Origin: Flavobacterium yafengii
Lineage (GTDB): Bacteria; Bacteroidota; Bacteroidia; Flavobacteriales; Flavobacteriaceae
Direction of reading: 5' to 3'
Assembly: GCF_030010375.1 (NCBI RefSeq)
Contig: NZ_JASCRY010000005.1
Span: 62,001 to 126,000 of the forward strand
DNA length: 64,000 nucleotides
This document shows positions 49,505 to 59,071 of this stretch, one piece after another (positions within the stretch are counted from its first letter, which is position 1; each line of letters starts with the position of its first letter). The notes under the pieces were generated by a model. It had not been told where the DNA came from, did no database searches, and saw only the letters and a list, made by a program, of their open reading frames with translations. A program made the translations under genes and the position numbers.

Positions 49505-50797
49505 ATGAATAAAATATACAATCCAAAACCAGAAACCTGGACTTCAATTTTAGAAAGACCTACAAAAACTGTTGATGATATTGAAGCGACAGTAAAAGAA
49601 ATTTTTAAAGAAGTACAGAAAAAAGGCGATGCTGCTGTAGCCAAATATACGTCGCTTTTTGACGGAGCTAAAATCGATACAATTGAAGTTTCTAAAGCTG
49701 AAGTTGACCAAGCAATTGCATCCATTTCTATCGAGTTAAAAGAAGCAATTTCACTTGCAAAATCAAATATTAAAAAATTTCATACTGCTCAAAAAACTAA
49801 AAGAGTAGCTGTAGAAACAATAGAAGGAGTAAAGTGCTGGCAAGAAAAAAGGCCAATCCAAAAAATTGGTTTGTACATCCCTGGAGGAACTGCACCTTTA
49901 TTTTCAACAGTTTTGATGCTGGCTGTTCCTGCAGAAATTGCAGGTTGCAACGAAATTGTTTTATGTTCTCCTCCTGATAAAAATGGAGCTATAAATCCCG
50001 CTATTTTGTATGCTGCAAATTTATGTGGTGTGACTAAAATATTAAAAGTAGGCGGAATTCAAGCTATTGCAGGAATGACTTTTGGAACGGAAACAATTCC
50101 TAAAGTGTATAAAATCTTTGGTCCCGGAAATCAATTTGTGACTGTGGCTAAACAATTGGCAACTCAGTTTGGAGTAGCAATCGATATGCCGGCCGGTCCA
50201 TCGGAATTATTAATTGTTGCTGATGATAGTGCAGTTCCGGCTTTTGTAGCTTCAGATTTATTGTCTCAAGCAGAACACGGAGCGGATAGTCAAGTTATTT
50301 TAGTTTCTACTTCCAAAAAATTAATTGATGCTGTAGAGACTGAGATCCAAATACAAATGGAAGCTTTACCAAGAAAAGCCATCGCTGAAAAAGCAATTGC
50401 GAATTCAAAATTAATTTTTGTTGAAAATGATAAAATTGCCCTAGAATTAATCAATGAATACGGACCGGAACACTTTATTATTTGTTCTGAATTTGATGAT
50501 TTTTACAGCAATGGCGTTCAAAATGCGGGTTCTGTATTCATAGGAAATTATACTCCAGAAAGCGCTGGTGATTATGCGTCAGGAACCAATCATACGTTGC
50601 CAACCAACGGTTATGCCAAGAATTATAGTGGCGTGAATCTTGATAGTTTTACTAAAGCAATGACTTTCCAAAAAATATCCCAAAAAGGAATACAAAATAT
50701 CGGTAAAGCCATTGAAATAATGGCAGAAGCAGAAGGTTTACAAGCACATAAAAATGCAGTTACATTACGATTAAAAGCGATTGAAGATGGAAAATAA
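49505..50797 (+). CDS. hisD: Histidinol dehydrogenase
   Basis: Catalyses the last two oxidations, L-histidinol to L-histidine, with zinc and NAD. The 430 residues contain GLYIPGGTAPLFSTVLMLAVPA, KIFGPGNQFVTVAKQ, the zinc-site LLSQAEHGADSQ and ASGTNHTLPTNGYA, all standard. The 88-base gap from hisG carries AT-rich words (CTTTAAATTTTTGAATC and similar). The 3' end overlaps hisC by 11 bases. Confidence 0.96.
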   Translation: MNKIYNPKPETWTSILERPTKTVDDIEATVKEIFKEVQKKGDAAVAKYTSLFDGAKIDTIEVSKAEVDQAIASISIELKEAISLAKSNIKKFHTAQKTKRVAVETIEGVKCWQEKRPIQKIGLYIPGGTAPLFSTVLMLAVPAEIAGCNEIVLCSPPDKNGAINPAILYAANLCGVTKILKVGGIQAIAGMTFGTETIPKVYKIFGPGNQFVTVAKQLATQFGVAIDMPAGPSELLIVADDSAVPAFVASDLLSQAEHGADSQVILVSTSKKLIDAVETEIQIQMEALPRKAIAEKAIANSKLIFVENDKIALELINEYGPEHFIICSEFDDFYSNGVQNAGSVFIGNYTPESAGDYASGTNHTLPTNGYAKNYSGVNLDSFTKAMTFQKISQKGIQNIGKAIEIMAEAEGLQAHKNAVTLRLKAIEDGK

Positions 50798-51836
50798 TTT
50801 CGATATAAATACTATAGTTAGAGAAAATGTCAAGCAATTGAAACCGTATTCTTCGGCACGTGATGAATTTGAGGATTTTGATACTGCAGATATGATTTTT
50901 TTGGATGCCAATGAAAATCCGTTTGAAAATGGGGTGAACAGGTATCCGGACCCACAACAAATGAGTGTAAAGGGGATTTTGGCAAAACAGAGAAATGTCA
51001 AAACGAATCAAATTTTATTGGGGAATGGAAGTGATGAAGTGTTGGATTTGTTATTCAGAGCTTTTTGTGAACCAAGAACAGATAACGTAATCACATTGCC
51101 ACCAACATACGGAATGTATGGCGTTTTGGCTAATATTAATGCAGTAGAAAATAAAGAAGTATTGCTTTCAGAAGACTTTCAACCACAAATTGAAAAAATC
51201 ATGGAAGCCGTTGATGCAACTACTAAAATCATCTTTTTGTGTTCACCAAATAATCCAACCGGAAATTCATTTTCGGATGAAAGTGTAGCGTATCTTTTGC
51301 AAAATTTTAAAGGTTTAGTTGTGATTGATGAAGCGTATATTGACTTTTCAAAAAAAGAAAGCTGGATTAATGAATTAGACGAATATCCAAATTTAGTGAT
51401 TACTCAAACATTATCAAAAGCGTATGGTTTGGCTGGAATTAGATTAGGAATTTGTTACGCATCTGCGGAAGTAATTTCGGTTTTAAACAAAATTAAACCT
51501 CCGTATAATGTAAACGAATTGACTCAAAAAAGAGCTTTGGAACGATTAGATGATAAAAATAAAATAAAATCTGAAATTGAATCTATAATAAGACAAAGAG
51601 AGGAGTTACTTAAAGTATTACTTAATGTAAATTTTGTCAAAAAAATCTATCCTACGGAAGCTAATTTTATTTTGATAAAAGTAGATGACGCTAATAAAAG
51701 ATACGATGAATTGATTGCAAAAGGAATTGTAATTCGGAACAGAACAACCCAACCGTTATGCGATAATTGTTTGCGTCTGACCGTTGGAACAGAACAAGAA
51801 AATATGAAATTAATTGAGGTATTAAAACAACTTTAA
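50787..51836 (+). CDS. hisC: Histidinol-phosphate aminotransferase
   Basis: PLP enzyme converting imidazole acetol-phosphate to histidinol-phosphate. The 349 residues contain FLDANENPFENGVNRYPDPQ, FLCSPNNPTGN, the Asp-Ala-Tyr block VIDEAYIDFS and the Schiff-base Lys in TLSKAYGLAGIRLG. The ATG at 50787 is used; an upstream TTG at 50781 is less likely. It overlaps hisD by 11 bases. Confidence 0.95.
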   Translation: MENNFDINTIVRENVKQLKPYSSARDEFEDFDTADMIFLDANENPFENGVNRYPDPQQMSVKGILAKQRNVKTNQILLGNGSDEVLDLLFRAFCEPRTDNVITLPPTYGMYGVLANINAVENKEVLLSEDFQPQIEKIMEAVDATTKIIFLCSPNNPTGNSFSDESVAYLLQNFKGLVVIDEAYIDFSKKESWINELDEYPNLVITQTLSKAYGLAGIRLGICYASAEVISVLNKIKPPYNVNELTQKRALERLDDKNKIKSEIESIIRQREELLKVLLNVNFVKKIYPTEANFILIKVDDANKRYDELIAKGIVIRNRTTQPLCDNCLRLTVGTEQENMKLIEVLKQL

Positions 51837-51855
51837 ACCTTAAACTTTAAACTTT
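51836..51855. repeat. AT-rich dispersed word repeat between hisC and hisB
   Basis: AACCTTAAACTTTAAACTTT is identical over 20 bases to the reverse complement of 3821-3840 between porX and tsaE. It begins within the hisC stop codon and fills most of the 24-base gap to hisB. Confidence 0.6.
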
Positions 51856-51860
51856 TTTTA

Positions 51861-52997
51861 ATGAAAAAAATACTTTTTATAGATCGTGACGGAACAATGG
51901 TTTTGGAACCAAATGATTATCAATTAGACAGTTTTGAAAAATTAGAATTTTATCCAAAAGCGTTTCAATATCTTGCAAAAATAGCTAAAGAATTGGATTT
52001 CGAATTAGTAATGGTGACCAATCAAGATGGTTTAGGAACTGATTCTCATCCAGAAATTAACTTTTGGCCAGTTCATAATTTAATTATGAAAGCTTTTGAA
52101 AATGAAGGAGTGGTTTTCAAAGAAGTATTTATTGACAAAACATTTCCGCACGAAAATGCACCAACCCGCAAACCTGCAACGGGAATGCTGACAAAATATA
52201 TTGATAATCCCGAGTATGATTTAGCAAATTCATTCGTAATAGGAGACAGAATAACTGACGTGGAATTGGCAAAAAATTTGGGCTCAAAAGCTATTTTTAT
52301 CAATACAGACGAAGCTTTAGGAGGCGATGAAATTGCTTCAAAAAGAGAAGAGCTAGACTCCGTTATTGCTTTACAAACTACAGATTGGAAAGTAATTTAT
52401 GAGTTTTTGAAATTAGAAGAACGTTCCGCTTCAATAGAAAGAAAAACAAATGAAACGGATATTTTTATCAACTTGAACCTTGACGGAACCGGAAAAAGCA
52501 AGATCGAAACAGGAATTGCCTTTTTTGACCACATGCTGGACCAAATTGCGCGTCACGGACAAATGGATTTGGAGGTTCTAGTAAAAGGAGATTTAGAAGT
52601 AGATGAACATCATACTATCGAAGATACTGCAATTGCGCTTGGTGAAGTTTTTGCAAAAGCATTAGGAAATAAATTAGGAATAGAACGTTACGGTTTTTGT
52701 TTGCCAATGGACGATTGTTTAGCGCAAGTTGCGATTGATTTTGGAGGTAGAAACTGGCTGGTTTGGGAAACCGAATTCAAACGCGAAATGGTAGGGAAAA
52801 TGCCGACGGAGATGTTTTATCATTTCTTTAAATCATTCTCGGATGGTGCTAAAGCAAACATCAATATCAAAGCAGAAGGAACGAACGAGCATCACAAGAT
52901 TGAAGCAATTTTTAAAGCTTTTGCAAAAGCAATAAAAGTAGCCGTAAAACGTGATACAGAAAAAATGATTTTGCCATCAACAAAAGGAATGCTTTAA
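51861..52997 (+). CDS. hisB: Bifunctional histidinol-phosphatase / imidazoleglycerol-phosphate dehydratase
   Basis: A 378-residue fusion. The N-terminal HAD phosphatase has the DRDGT nucleophile motif (D8, D10), [10 protein letters not shown] and [14 protein letters not shown]. The C-terminal IGP dehydratase starts near residue 185, with metal-site blocks [34 protein letters not shown] and [18 protein letters not shown]. The two catalyse steps six and eight of the pathway. Fusion is common in Bacteroidetes and enterobacteria. Confidence 0.96.
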   Translation: MKKILFIDRDGTMVLEPNDYQLDSFEKLEFYPKAFQYLAKIAKELDFELVMVTNQDGLGTDSHPEINFWPVHNLIMKAFENEGVVFKEVFIDKTFPHENAPTRKPATGMLTKYIDNPEYDLANSFVIGDRITDVELAKNLGSKAIFINTDEALGGDEIASKREELDSVIALQTTDWKVIYEFLKLEERSASIERKTNETDIFINLNLDGTGKSKIETGIAFFDHMLDQIARHGQMDLEVLVKGDLEVDEHHTIEDTAIALGEVFAKALGNKLGIERYGFCLPMDDCLAQVAIDFGGRNWLVWETEFKREMVGKMPTEMFYHFFKSFSDGAKANINIKAEGTNEHHKIEAIFKAFAKAIKVAVKRDTEKMILPSTKGML

Positions 52998-53076
52998 AAA
53001 ATTATGAATTATAAATTATGAATTATTAAGTGTTACATCCTTAATAAAACTTAATTTCTTAATGGTTAAAAAAGAA

Positions 53077-53658
53077 ATGAAAATAGTAATCATAAATTAC
53101 GGAGCAGGAAATATTCAAAGCATTATGTTTGCTATCGAAAGATTGGGATTTAAAGCGGTTTTGAGTAATAATTGGGATGAAATTAAAGCCGCAGATAAAG
53201 TTATTTTTCCAGGTGTTGGTGAAGCTAGTTCAGCAATGAAAATGCTTTTTGAAAGTGGGTTGGAGACTTTGATTCCAACCTTGAAACAACCTGTTTTAGG
53301 AATCTGCTTAGGCATGCAATTGATGTGCAACAAATCGGAAGAAGGGAATACAAAAGGTTTGGGAATTTTTGATGTTGATGTGATTAAATTTACGCCAAAA
53401 GTAAAAGTGCCACAAATGGGTTGGAATCAAATTTATAATTTGAAATCGCCTTTATTCGAAGGAATTAATGAAAACGAATACATGTATTTGGTACATAGTT
53501 TTTATGCGCCAAATTGTCCTGAAGCCATTGCTACAACAGATTATGAAGTAGAATACGCCTCAGCTTTGCAGAAAGATAATTTCTACGGAACACAATTTCA
53601 CCCAGAAAAAAGTGGTGATGTTGGAGAACAAATTTTGGCAAATTTTTTAAAACTTTAA
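53077..53658 (+). CDS. hisH: Imidazole glycerol phosphate synthase, glutaminase subunit
   Basis: Class I glutamine amidotransferase that feeds ammonia to HisF. The 193 residues from ATG 53077 begin MKIVIINYGAGNIQS. The catalytic Cys lies in LGICLGMQLM and the His-Glu pair in TQFHPEKSGD. An upstream ATG at 53062 would add five residues and overlaps an AT-rich spacer. The spacer from hisB contains a copy (53017-53035) of the repeat that flanks the four-helix-bundle gene downstream. Confidence 0.95.
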   Translation: MKIVIINYGAGNIQSIMFAIERLGFKAVLSNNWDEIKAADKVIFPGVGEASSAMKMLFESGLETLIPTLKQPVLGICLGMQLMCNKSEEGNTKGLGIFDVDVIKFTPKVKVPQMGWNQIYNLKSPLFEGINENEYMYLVHSFYAPNCPEAIATTDYEVEYASALQKDNFYGTQFHPEKSGDVGEQILANFLKL

Positions 53659-53705
53659 GTTGAGTCTTTAAGACTTTCGACTTTTAAAATTTAAGACTAA
53701 TTACA

Positions 53706-54437
53706 ATGAGAATAATACCAGCAATAGATATCATAGAAGGAAAATGTGTTCGCTTGTCAAAAGGTGATTACAATACCAAAATTATATACAATGAAAATCC
53801 GCTTGAAGTGGCAAAATCATTTGAAGCACATGGAATCGAATATTTGCATTTGGTTGATTTAGACGGAGCTAAGTCGAGCCAAATTGTGAATTATAAAATA
53901 TTGGAGCATATAGCTACACAAACCAAATTGAAAATTGATTTTGGCGGTGGATTAAAATCGGATTCTGATTTGAAAATAGCTTTTGAAAGTGGTGCAAATC
54001 AAATTACCGGTGGAAGTATTGCCGTTAAGAATAGAAAACTATTCGAAAAATGGATTGCTGAATATGGATCTGATAAAATCATTTTGGGAGCAGATGCTAA
54101 CAATGAAAAAGTAGCGGTTTCGGGTTGGTTAGAAGATTCGAATGAAGATTTGATTCCTTTTATACTAGATTATCAAAGCAAGGGAATTCAGTACGTAATT
54201 TGTACGGATATTGCCAAAGACGGTATGCTAGAAGGGCCAAGTTTTGATTTATACGCTAAAATTTTGGCGGAAGCCAAAGGGATAAAACTAATTGCTTCAG
54301 GAGGAATTTCTACTTTTGACGAGTTACCAAAATTGGCCGAATTGGGTTGTGAAGGAACGATAATCGGGAAAGCGATTTACGAAGGGAGAATTTCATTAAA
54401 ACAATTGGAAAACTATATTTTAAGTATGAATTATTAA
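53706..54437 (+). CDS. hisA: Phosphoribosylformimino-5-aminoimidazole carboxamide ribotide isomerase
   Basis: TIM-barrel isomerase of 243 residues. It starts [17 protein letters not shown] with the first catalytic Asp (D8). The phosphate sites are [12 protein letters not shown] and [11 protein letters not shown], and the second catalytic Asp lies in [14 protein letters not shown]. The last few codons (for LSMNY) and the stop lie inside the AT-rich repeat that begins at 54420, so the extreme C-terminus may have been rewritten by that repeat. Confidence 0.95.
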   Translation: MRIIPAIDIIEGKCVRLSKGDYNTKIIYNENPLEVAKSFEAHGIEYLHLVDLDGAKSSQIVNYKILEHIATQTKLKIDFGGGLKSDSDLKIAFESGANQITGGSIAVKNRKLFEKWIAEYGSDKIILGADANNEKVAVSGWLEDSNEDLIPFILDYQSKGIQYVICTDIAKDGMLEGPSFDLYAKILAEAKGIKLIASGGISTFDELPKLAELGCEGTIIGKAIYEGRISLKQLENYILSMNY

Positions 54438-54446
54438 GTATTAAAT
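54420..54446 (+). repeat. Left flanking repeat of the four-helix-bundle cassette
   Basis: Spans the hisA 3' end and runs up to the ATG at 54447. The final 13 bases TTAAGTATTAAAT (54434-54446) are an exact inverted match to 54822-54834. The longer form resembles 55611-55636 in the hisF-hisIE gap (about 22 of 25 bases). 54425-54443 matches 53017-53035 in the hisB-hisH gap in 18 of 19 bases. Confidence 0.65.
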
Positions 54447-54806
54447 ATGAGTGAAGACGTAATAAAAATAAAAAGCTTTTCTTTTGCCATTAGAATTGTT
54501 AATTTATATAAAACTTTAAATAGTAGAAATGAATATGTAATGAGTAAACAAATTTTACGTTCAGGAACTTCTGTTGGAGCAAATATTAGAGAAGCTAAAA
54601 ATGCAGAAAGTAAAGCTGATTTCATTCATAAAATGGGTATTTCTCAAAAAGAAGCTGACGAAACATTATATTGGCTTGAACTTTTACAAGCAACAAATTA
54701 TATTTCAAATGAAGAGTTTTTAAGTCTAAATAATGATGGTATAGAAGTTTTAAAATTAATAAAAAGTATAATTATTACTTCTAAAAACAATATCAAAAAA
54801 ACTTAA
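54447..54806 (+). CDS. Four-helix-bundle protein (S23/IVP family)
   Basis: A 119-residue all-helical protein of the 23S rRNA intervening-sequence-protein family: FAIRIVNLYKTL, then the signature SKQILRSGTSVGANIREAKNAESKADFIHKMGISQKEADETLYWLELL. The pentamer-forming family includes Avd of diversity-generating retroelements, which binds nucleic acid. Members are scattered through Bacteroidetes genomes outside rRNA. This one interrupts the his operon between hisA and hisF and is closely bounded by 13-bp inverted repeats (54434-54446 and 54822-54834). It has no known role in histidine synthesis. Confidence 0.9.
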   Translation: MSEDVIKIKSFSFAIRIVNLYKTLNSRNEYVMSKQILRSGTSVGANIREAKNAESKADFIHKMGISQKEADETLYWLELLQATNYISNEEFLSLNNDGIEVLKLIKSIIITSKNNIKKT

Positions 54807-54814
54807 TAATTCAA

Positions 54815-54834
54815 CCTTACAATTTAATACTTAA
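54815..54834 (-). repeat. Right flanking repeat of the four-helix-bundle cassette
   Basis: CCTTACAATTTAATACTTAA, whose last 13 bases are the inverted partner of 54434-54446. It is 19 of 20 identical to 55670-55689. In both places the repeat ends five bases before the ATG of a his gene (hisF, hisIE). Confidence 0.65.
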
Positions 54835-54839
54835 TTTAG

Positions 54840-55595
54840 ATGTTAACAAAAAGAATTATTCCCTGTCTTGACATTAAAAACGGAAGAACCGTAAAAGGTG
54901 TTAATTTTGTAGACTTACGGGATGCAGGAGATCCGGTGGAATTAGCCAAAATATATTCGGATGAAGGTGCTGATGAATTGGTTTTCTTGGATATTTCGGC
55001 AACGGAAGAAAGAAGAAAAACCTTAGTTGATTTGGTACGCAAAGTAGCTTCAACTATTAATATTCCGTTTACTGTTGGTGGTGGAATTTCATCCGTTGAA
55101 GATGTTGAAATATTATTGCAAAATGGTGCGGATAAGGTTTCTATTAATTCATCGGCAGTGAAAAATCCGCAGCTGATTAATGATTTGGCACAGAAATTTG
55201 GAAGTCAATGTGTAGTGGTTGCTATTGACGCCAAACAAATTAACGGTCAATGGATTGTTCATTTAGTTGGAGGAAAAGTGCCTACCAAATTGAATTTATT
55301 TGATTGGGCCAAGGAAGTGGAAGAACGTGGAGCGGGAGAAATCCTGTTTACCTCCATGGATAATGATGGAACTAAAAATGGATTTGCTAATGAAGCTTTG
55401 GCTACACTTTCGGAATTAGTTAATATTCCGATTATTGCTTCTGGTGGTGCGGGAAACATACAGCATTTTGTAGATGCTTTTCAAAAAGGGAAAGCCGATG
55501 CAGCATTGGCCGCAAGTGTGTTTCATTTTAAAGAAATTGAAATCAAAACATTAAAAACAGCCCTTAAAAACAACAATATCGAAGTACGGATTTAA
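54840..55595 (+). CDS. hisF: Imidazole glycerol phosphate synthase, cyclase subunit
   Basis: TIM-barrel cyclase of 251 residues that uses ammonia from HisH to make IGP and AICAR. It begins [23 protein letters not shown] with the catalytic D11. Phosphate sites are [13 protein letters not shown] and [11 protein letters not shown]; the second Asp lies in [13 protein letters not shown]. Preceded by the four-helix-bundle cassette and followed by an AT-rich palindromic spacer. Confidence 0.96.
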   Translation: MLTKRIIPCLDIKNGRTVKGVNFVDLRDAGDPVELAKIYSDEGADELVFLDISATEERRKTLVDLVRKVASTINIPFTVGGGISSVEDVEILLQNGADKVSINSSAVKNPQLINDLAQKFGSQCVVVAIDAKQINGQWIVHLVGGKVPTKLNLFDWAKEVEERGAGEILFTSMDNDGTKNGFANEALATLSELVNIPIIASGGAGNIQHFVDAFQKGKADAALAASVFHFKEIEIKTLKTALKNNNIEVRI

Positions 55596-55610
55596 ATTAA
55601 GGCATAAGTA

Positions 55611-55689
55611 TTAAGTATGAGTCATTAAGTATTGAGTTGCTTATTTATCCATATAACTTAATACTTAAGCCTTACAACTTAATACTTAA
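55611..55689. repeat. Paired repeats between hisF and hisIE, without a gene inside
   Basis: Left part TTAAGTATGAGTCATTAAGT (from 55611) and right part CCTTACAACTTAATACTTAA (55670-55689) are close copies of the repeats flanking the four-helix-bundle gene. Only 33 bases separate them, and the TTAAGTAT/ATACTTAA words can fold into a hairpin. Confidence 0.65.
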
Positions 55690-55694
55690 AAAAT

Positions 55695-56294
55695 ATGAAC
55701 ATAGATTTCTCAAAAAATACAGACGGATTAATTCCTGCCATAATTCAAGACAGTGAAACCAAAACAGTTTTGATGTTGGGTTTTATGAATGCCGAAGCGT
55801 ATCAAAAAACGATTGATACTAAAAAAGTGACATTTTATAGTCGTACCAAGCAAAGACTTTGGACAAAAGGCGAGGAAAGTGGCAACTTTTTAAATCTGAT
55901 TGACATTAAAAACGACTGTGATAATGATACTTTATTGATTCAGGTAAAACCAGAAGGACCAACATGTCACAAAGGAACTGATACGTGTTGGGCAGACGAA
56001 AACAAAGCTGATTATGGCTTTATTTCGAATTTAGAAGATACAATCCAACTTCGAAGAGAAAATGCTGATTCTGAGAAAAGTTATGTTGCTTCCTTGTTTA
56101 AATTAGGGATGAACAAAATCGCCCAAAAAGTAGGCGAGGAAGCGATAGAAGTGGTTATTGAAGCCAAAGATGATAATGATGATTTATTTTTAAGTGAAAG
56201 TGCTGATTTGCTTTTTCATTACCTTATTTTATTGCAAGCCAAAGGATTTAAGCTAAATGATGTTGTTGAAATCCTAAAAAGTCGTCAGAAATAG
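55695..56294 (+). CDS. hisIE: Bifunctional phosphoribosyl-AMP cyclohydrolase / phosphoribosyl-ATP pyrophosphatase
   Basis: A 199-residue fusion catalysing steps two and three of histidine synthesis. HisI part (1-110): TVLMLGFMNAEAYQKT, SRTKQRLWTKGEESGNFL, and the zinc/magnesium site around NDCDNDTLLI and GPTCHKGTDTCW. HisE part (about 112-199): LRRENADSEKSYVASLFK, then KVGEEAIEVVIEAKDDND, the acidic metal site of the MazG-like fold. Last gene of the operon; a 17-pair terminator follows. Confidence 0.96.
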   Translation: MNIDFSKNTDGLIPAIIQDSETKTVLMLGFMNAEAYQKTIDTKKVTFYSRTKQRLWTKGEESGNFLNLIDIKNDCDNDTLLIQVKPEGPTCHKGTDTCWADENKADYGFISNLEDTIQLRRENADSEKSYVASLFKLGMNKIAQKVGEEAIEVVIEAKDDNDDLFLSESADLLFHYLILLQAKGFKLNDVVEILKSRQK

Positions 56295-56319
56295 AGATTC
56301 TTTTTAAAGATTTTTCATT

Positions 56320-56364
56320 AAGAAAACCCAATAGTAAATGAATATACTATTGGGTTTTCTTTTA
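56320..56364 (+). terminator. Terminator of the histidine operon
   Basis: AAGAAAACCCAATAGTA (56320-56336) and TACTATTGGGTTTTCTT (56345-56361) form a perfect 17-pair stem with an 8-base loop, followed by T residues. Confidence 0.92.
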
Positions 56365-56416
56365 TTTCAAATAGCAATCCACTATATTTACTATTATTTT
56401 AAAATAAGAGTACCAC

Positions 56417-57559
56417 ATGCAAGTGATGAATTTAGATAATACCACATTGACACAAGAATTAAACGATCCAATACTAAATACGGGGCTTTACATAATACTT
56501 ACTACTGACGAAGACGATGCAAGACCGGTTTATATTTCAGGGAATTTCAATAATTGGCGTACTCAGGACAAGGAGTTTATGATGGAGAAAATTGGAAATA
56601 ATGTATACCATTATAAATTTTCGCATGATTTTGATTATCCTGTCGAGCTTTTGTATAAATTTACTAAAGGCGATTGGAGTGAAGTTGAGATTGACAGCCA
56701 CGGCAATCGTACCGAAAACCGTTCAATATTAGCACATACGGGCATTCAAAATGAACACGTAGCAAGATGGAGAAAAAACTGGTTGCCTTTTAAGCAGTCT
56801 TTTTTACCACAGGTTCAGTTAATTTCAGATGAATTTGAAATTCCGCAACTTAATAAAACCAGAAAAATTTGGGCCTTGTTACCACATGATTATGACAATT
56901 CAAGTGAAAGTTATCCCGTGATGTATTTGCAAGATGCACAAAATTTATTCAATGAATCAGCTGAATTTGGTAATTGGGAAATTGATAAAAAACTGGCAGT
57001 TATGTCCGAATATAAAATTGGAAAAATTATAATAATTGCTATTGAACACGCCGATGAGGATCGCATAAAAGAATACAATGTAGGGAAAACAGTATTGGGA
57101 AAGGGACAAGGAAAAAAATACATCCGATTTGTAACTGATACCCTAAAACCATTTGTTGACAACAATTTCAGAACTAAAAAAGAACGAGAATTTACTGGAA
57201 TAGGAGGAAGCTCGATGGGCGGATTAATCAGTGTTTTTAGTGGATTAAGGAATCCTGAAACATTCGGTAAATTGATGATTTTTTCGCCATCACTTTGGGT
57301 AGTTCCAGAACTTAAAATTAATGCAAAAAAGGCCTATTCAGCAGATACAAAAATCTATTTGTATGCTGGTGGAGATGAAAGTGAAACAATGATTGAGCAC
57401 GTAAAAAAGTTTCAAAATGATTTGATTTCCAGTGAATTTATAAAAGACAAATCGAAGATTAATTTAAGCATCAATAGACAAGGGAAACATAGCGAAACCT
57501 ATTGGAGTGATGAATTTCCTAAAGCAATAGAATGGTTGTTTTTTAATACAAAAGAGTAA
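56417..57559 (+). CDS. Esterase-type alpha/beta hydrolase with N-terminal CBM48/E-set-like domain
   Basis: A 380-residue cytoplasmic-looking protein (no signal). Residues about 20-110 resemble a glycogen-binding/E-set domain (RPVYISGNFNNWRTQDKEFMMEKIGNNVYHYKF). From about 135 an esterase D-like hydrolase fold follows: RKIWALLPHDY, YPVMYLQDAQNLFNES, nucleophile GIGGSSMGGLISVFSG, and a late acid and His in the last 60 residues (NRQGKHSETYW). Related to enterochelin esterase-like proteins; the natural ester is unknown. An ATG at 56426 is an alternative start. Monocistronic after the his terminator. Confidence 0.85.
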   Translation: MQVMNLDNTTLTQELNDPILNTGLYIILTTDEDDARPVYISGNFNNWRTQDKEFMMEKIGNNVYHYKFSHDFDYPVELLYKFTKGDWSEVEIDSHGNRTENRSILAHTGIQNEHVARWRKNWLPFKQSFLPQVQLISDEFEIPQLNKTRKIWALLPHDYDNSSESYPVMYLQDAQNLFNESAEFGNWEIDKKLAVMSEYKIGKIIIIAIEHADEDRIKEYNVGKTVLGKGQGKKYIRFVTDTLKPFVDNNFRTKKEREFTGIGGSSMGGLISVFSGLRNPETFGKLMIFSPSLWVVPELKINAKKAYSADTKIYLYAGGDESETMIEHVKKFQNDLISSEFIKDKSKINLSINRQGKHSETYWSDEFPKAIEWLFFNTKE

Positions 57560-57634
57560 TTTATTACTTCTAAATAAGGTACAATACATTAATATTGAAT
57601 TCAATCAATAAGCGATAAAAAATTAAATGAACAA

Positions 57635-59068
57635 ATGAAAACAAATACAGTAGTAAGCTTAGATAATTTTTCAGGAACAATTTTAATTCCGGCTTTTGAA
57701 ACGTACTCAAAAAGTATTGTTCCTATAACTTTCAATGGAATAGAAGTTACATCTAAAGTTTTTTTTGGAAAAAAAGACACGCACTATTTAGCTGAAAAAA
57801 ATAACAATGCGTATGTTTTTATTGGCTTAGGAAAAGAGATAGACTATAAATCATTGAAAACTATTTTTCGTCGTATTTCATCGAAACAAAAAGAAAATTT
57901 CAGTTCGAATGTAGCTTTAGTTATACCCGAACAATTTACTCAGGATCAGGTAGAAGCCGTGGTTTCTGGTTTGCTTTTAGGAACATATGATTTAGGTCAT
58001 TTCAAAACAGAAAAAAACGCACATCCTTTTTTGAGTGCTGATTTTACTTTAAATTTAGTATCCGAAAAAGATTATTTGGCTACAGCCAAAAAAGGAATTA
58101 AAATTGCCAAAGCACAATTAGCAACCTATAATTTGGTTGATTTACCACCCAACACGATTAATCCTAAATATTTGGCCAATTGGGCTAAAGAAACGGGTGA
58201 AAAATATGGTTTTGACGTAGAAGTTTTAGGTCATGATGCAGCAAAAATAGTAGGATTGGGCGCTTTTTTGGCAGTTGGAAAAGGAAGTGAAAATGAACCA
58301 CAGTTTATCATTATGAATTACACTCCTGCAGGAGATGTGGAACACCTAAAACATGTTGGGTTAGTGGGGAAAGGAATCACTTTTGATACAGGAGGATTAA
58401 ATATAAAAACAGCGGGAATGCTTCATATGAAGTGTGATATGGCTGGCGGTGGTGCTGTTTTCGGGGCTATGCAATTGATTGCAGATTTGCAATTACCCGT
58501 AAAAGTGACTGCAATTGTTCCTTGTGCCGAAAATTCAGTTGATGCCAAATCATTTTTACCAAGTGATGTAATCCACAGTTATAGCGGACATTCGATAGAA
58601 ATCATTGATACAGATGCTGAAGGAAGACTTATTTTAGCGGATGGATTATCGTATTTGATTAAAAATTTCAAACCAGAATATATTGTGGATATCGCCACAC
58701 TTACCGGAAGCAGCGTTGGTACTTTTGGTTATGAATGTGGTGCTTTGTTTACCAATAATACCGAAATGGCTAAGAAATTGCAAGAAAGTGGAGATGAAAT
58801 TGGAGAGCGTTTGTGGCCTTTACCACTTTGGGATGTTTATAAATCAGACATTGAAAGCGATATTGCCGATGTCAAAAATTATAGTGGAAAACCAGTTGCC
58901 GGAGCAATAAGTGCAGCTAAATTTTTAGAATATTTTACCCAAGAACACAAAGCTTGGGCACATCTTGATGTTGCAGGTGTCGCATTTGGCGATGATGAGT
59001 TTGCTAAAAGTAAGCATGCTACAGGATATGGAGTTCATTTATTAACTAAATTCATTGAAAATTTATAA
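57635..59068 (+). CDS. pepA: Leucyl aminopeptidase, M17 family
   Basis: Cytosolic two-metal aminopeptidase of 477 residues, cleaving N-terminal residues from peptides. The catalytic domain has LVGKGITFDTGGLNIKTAGMLHMKCDMAGGGAVFG (metal Lys/Asp) and IEIIDTDAEGRLILADGLSYL, the M17 signature NTDAEGRL with Asp in place of Asn. ATLTGSSVGTFG follows. The N-terminal macro-like domain is typical. Its stop is three bases before the ATP-grasp gene, so they form an operon. Confidence 0.93.
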   Translation: MKTNTVVSLDNFSGTILIPAFETYSKSIVPITFNGIEVTSKVFFGKKDTHYLAEKNNNAYVFIGLGKEIDYKSLKTIFRRISSKQKENFSSNVALVIPEQFTQDQVEAVVSGLLLGTYDLGHFKTEKNAHPFLSADFTLNLVSEKDYLATAKKGIKIAKAQLATYNLVDLPPNTINPKYLANWAKETGEKYGFDVEVLGHDAAKIVGLGAFLAVGKGSENEPQFIIMNYTPAGDVEHLKHVGLVGKGITFDTGGLNIKTAGMLHMKCDMAGGGAVFGAMQLIADLQLPVKVTAIVPCAENSVDAKSFLPSDVIHSYSGHSIEIIDTDAEGRLILADGLSYLIKNFKPEYIVDIATLTGSSVGTFGYECGALFTNNTEMAKKLQESGDEIGERLWPLPLWDVYKSDIESDIADVKNYSGKPVAGAISAAKFLEYFTQEHKAWAHLDVAGVAFGDDEFAKSKHATGYGVHLLTKFIENL

Positions 59069-59071
59069 CGT

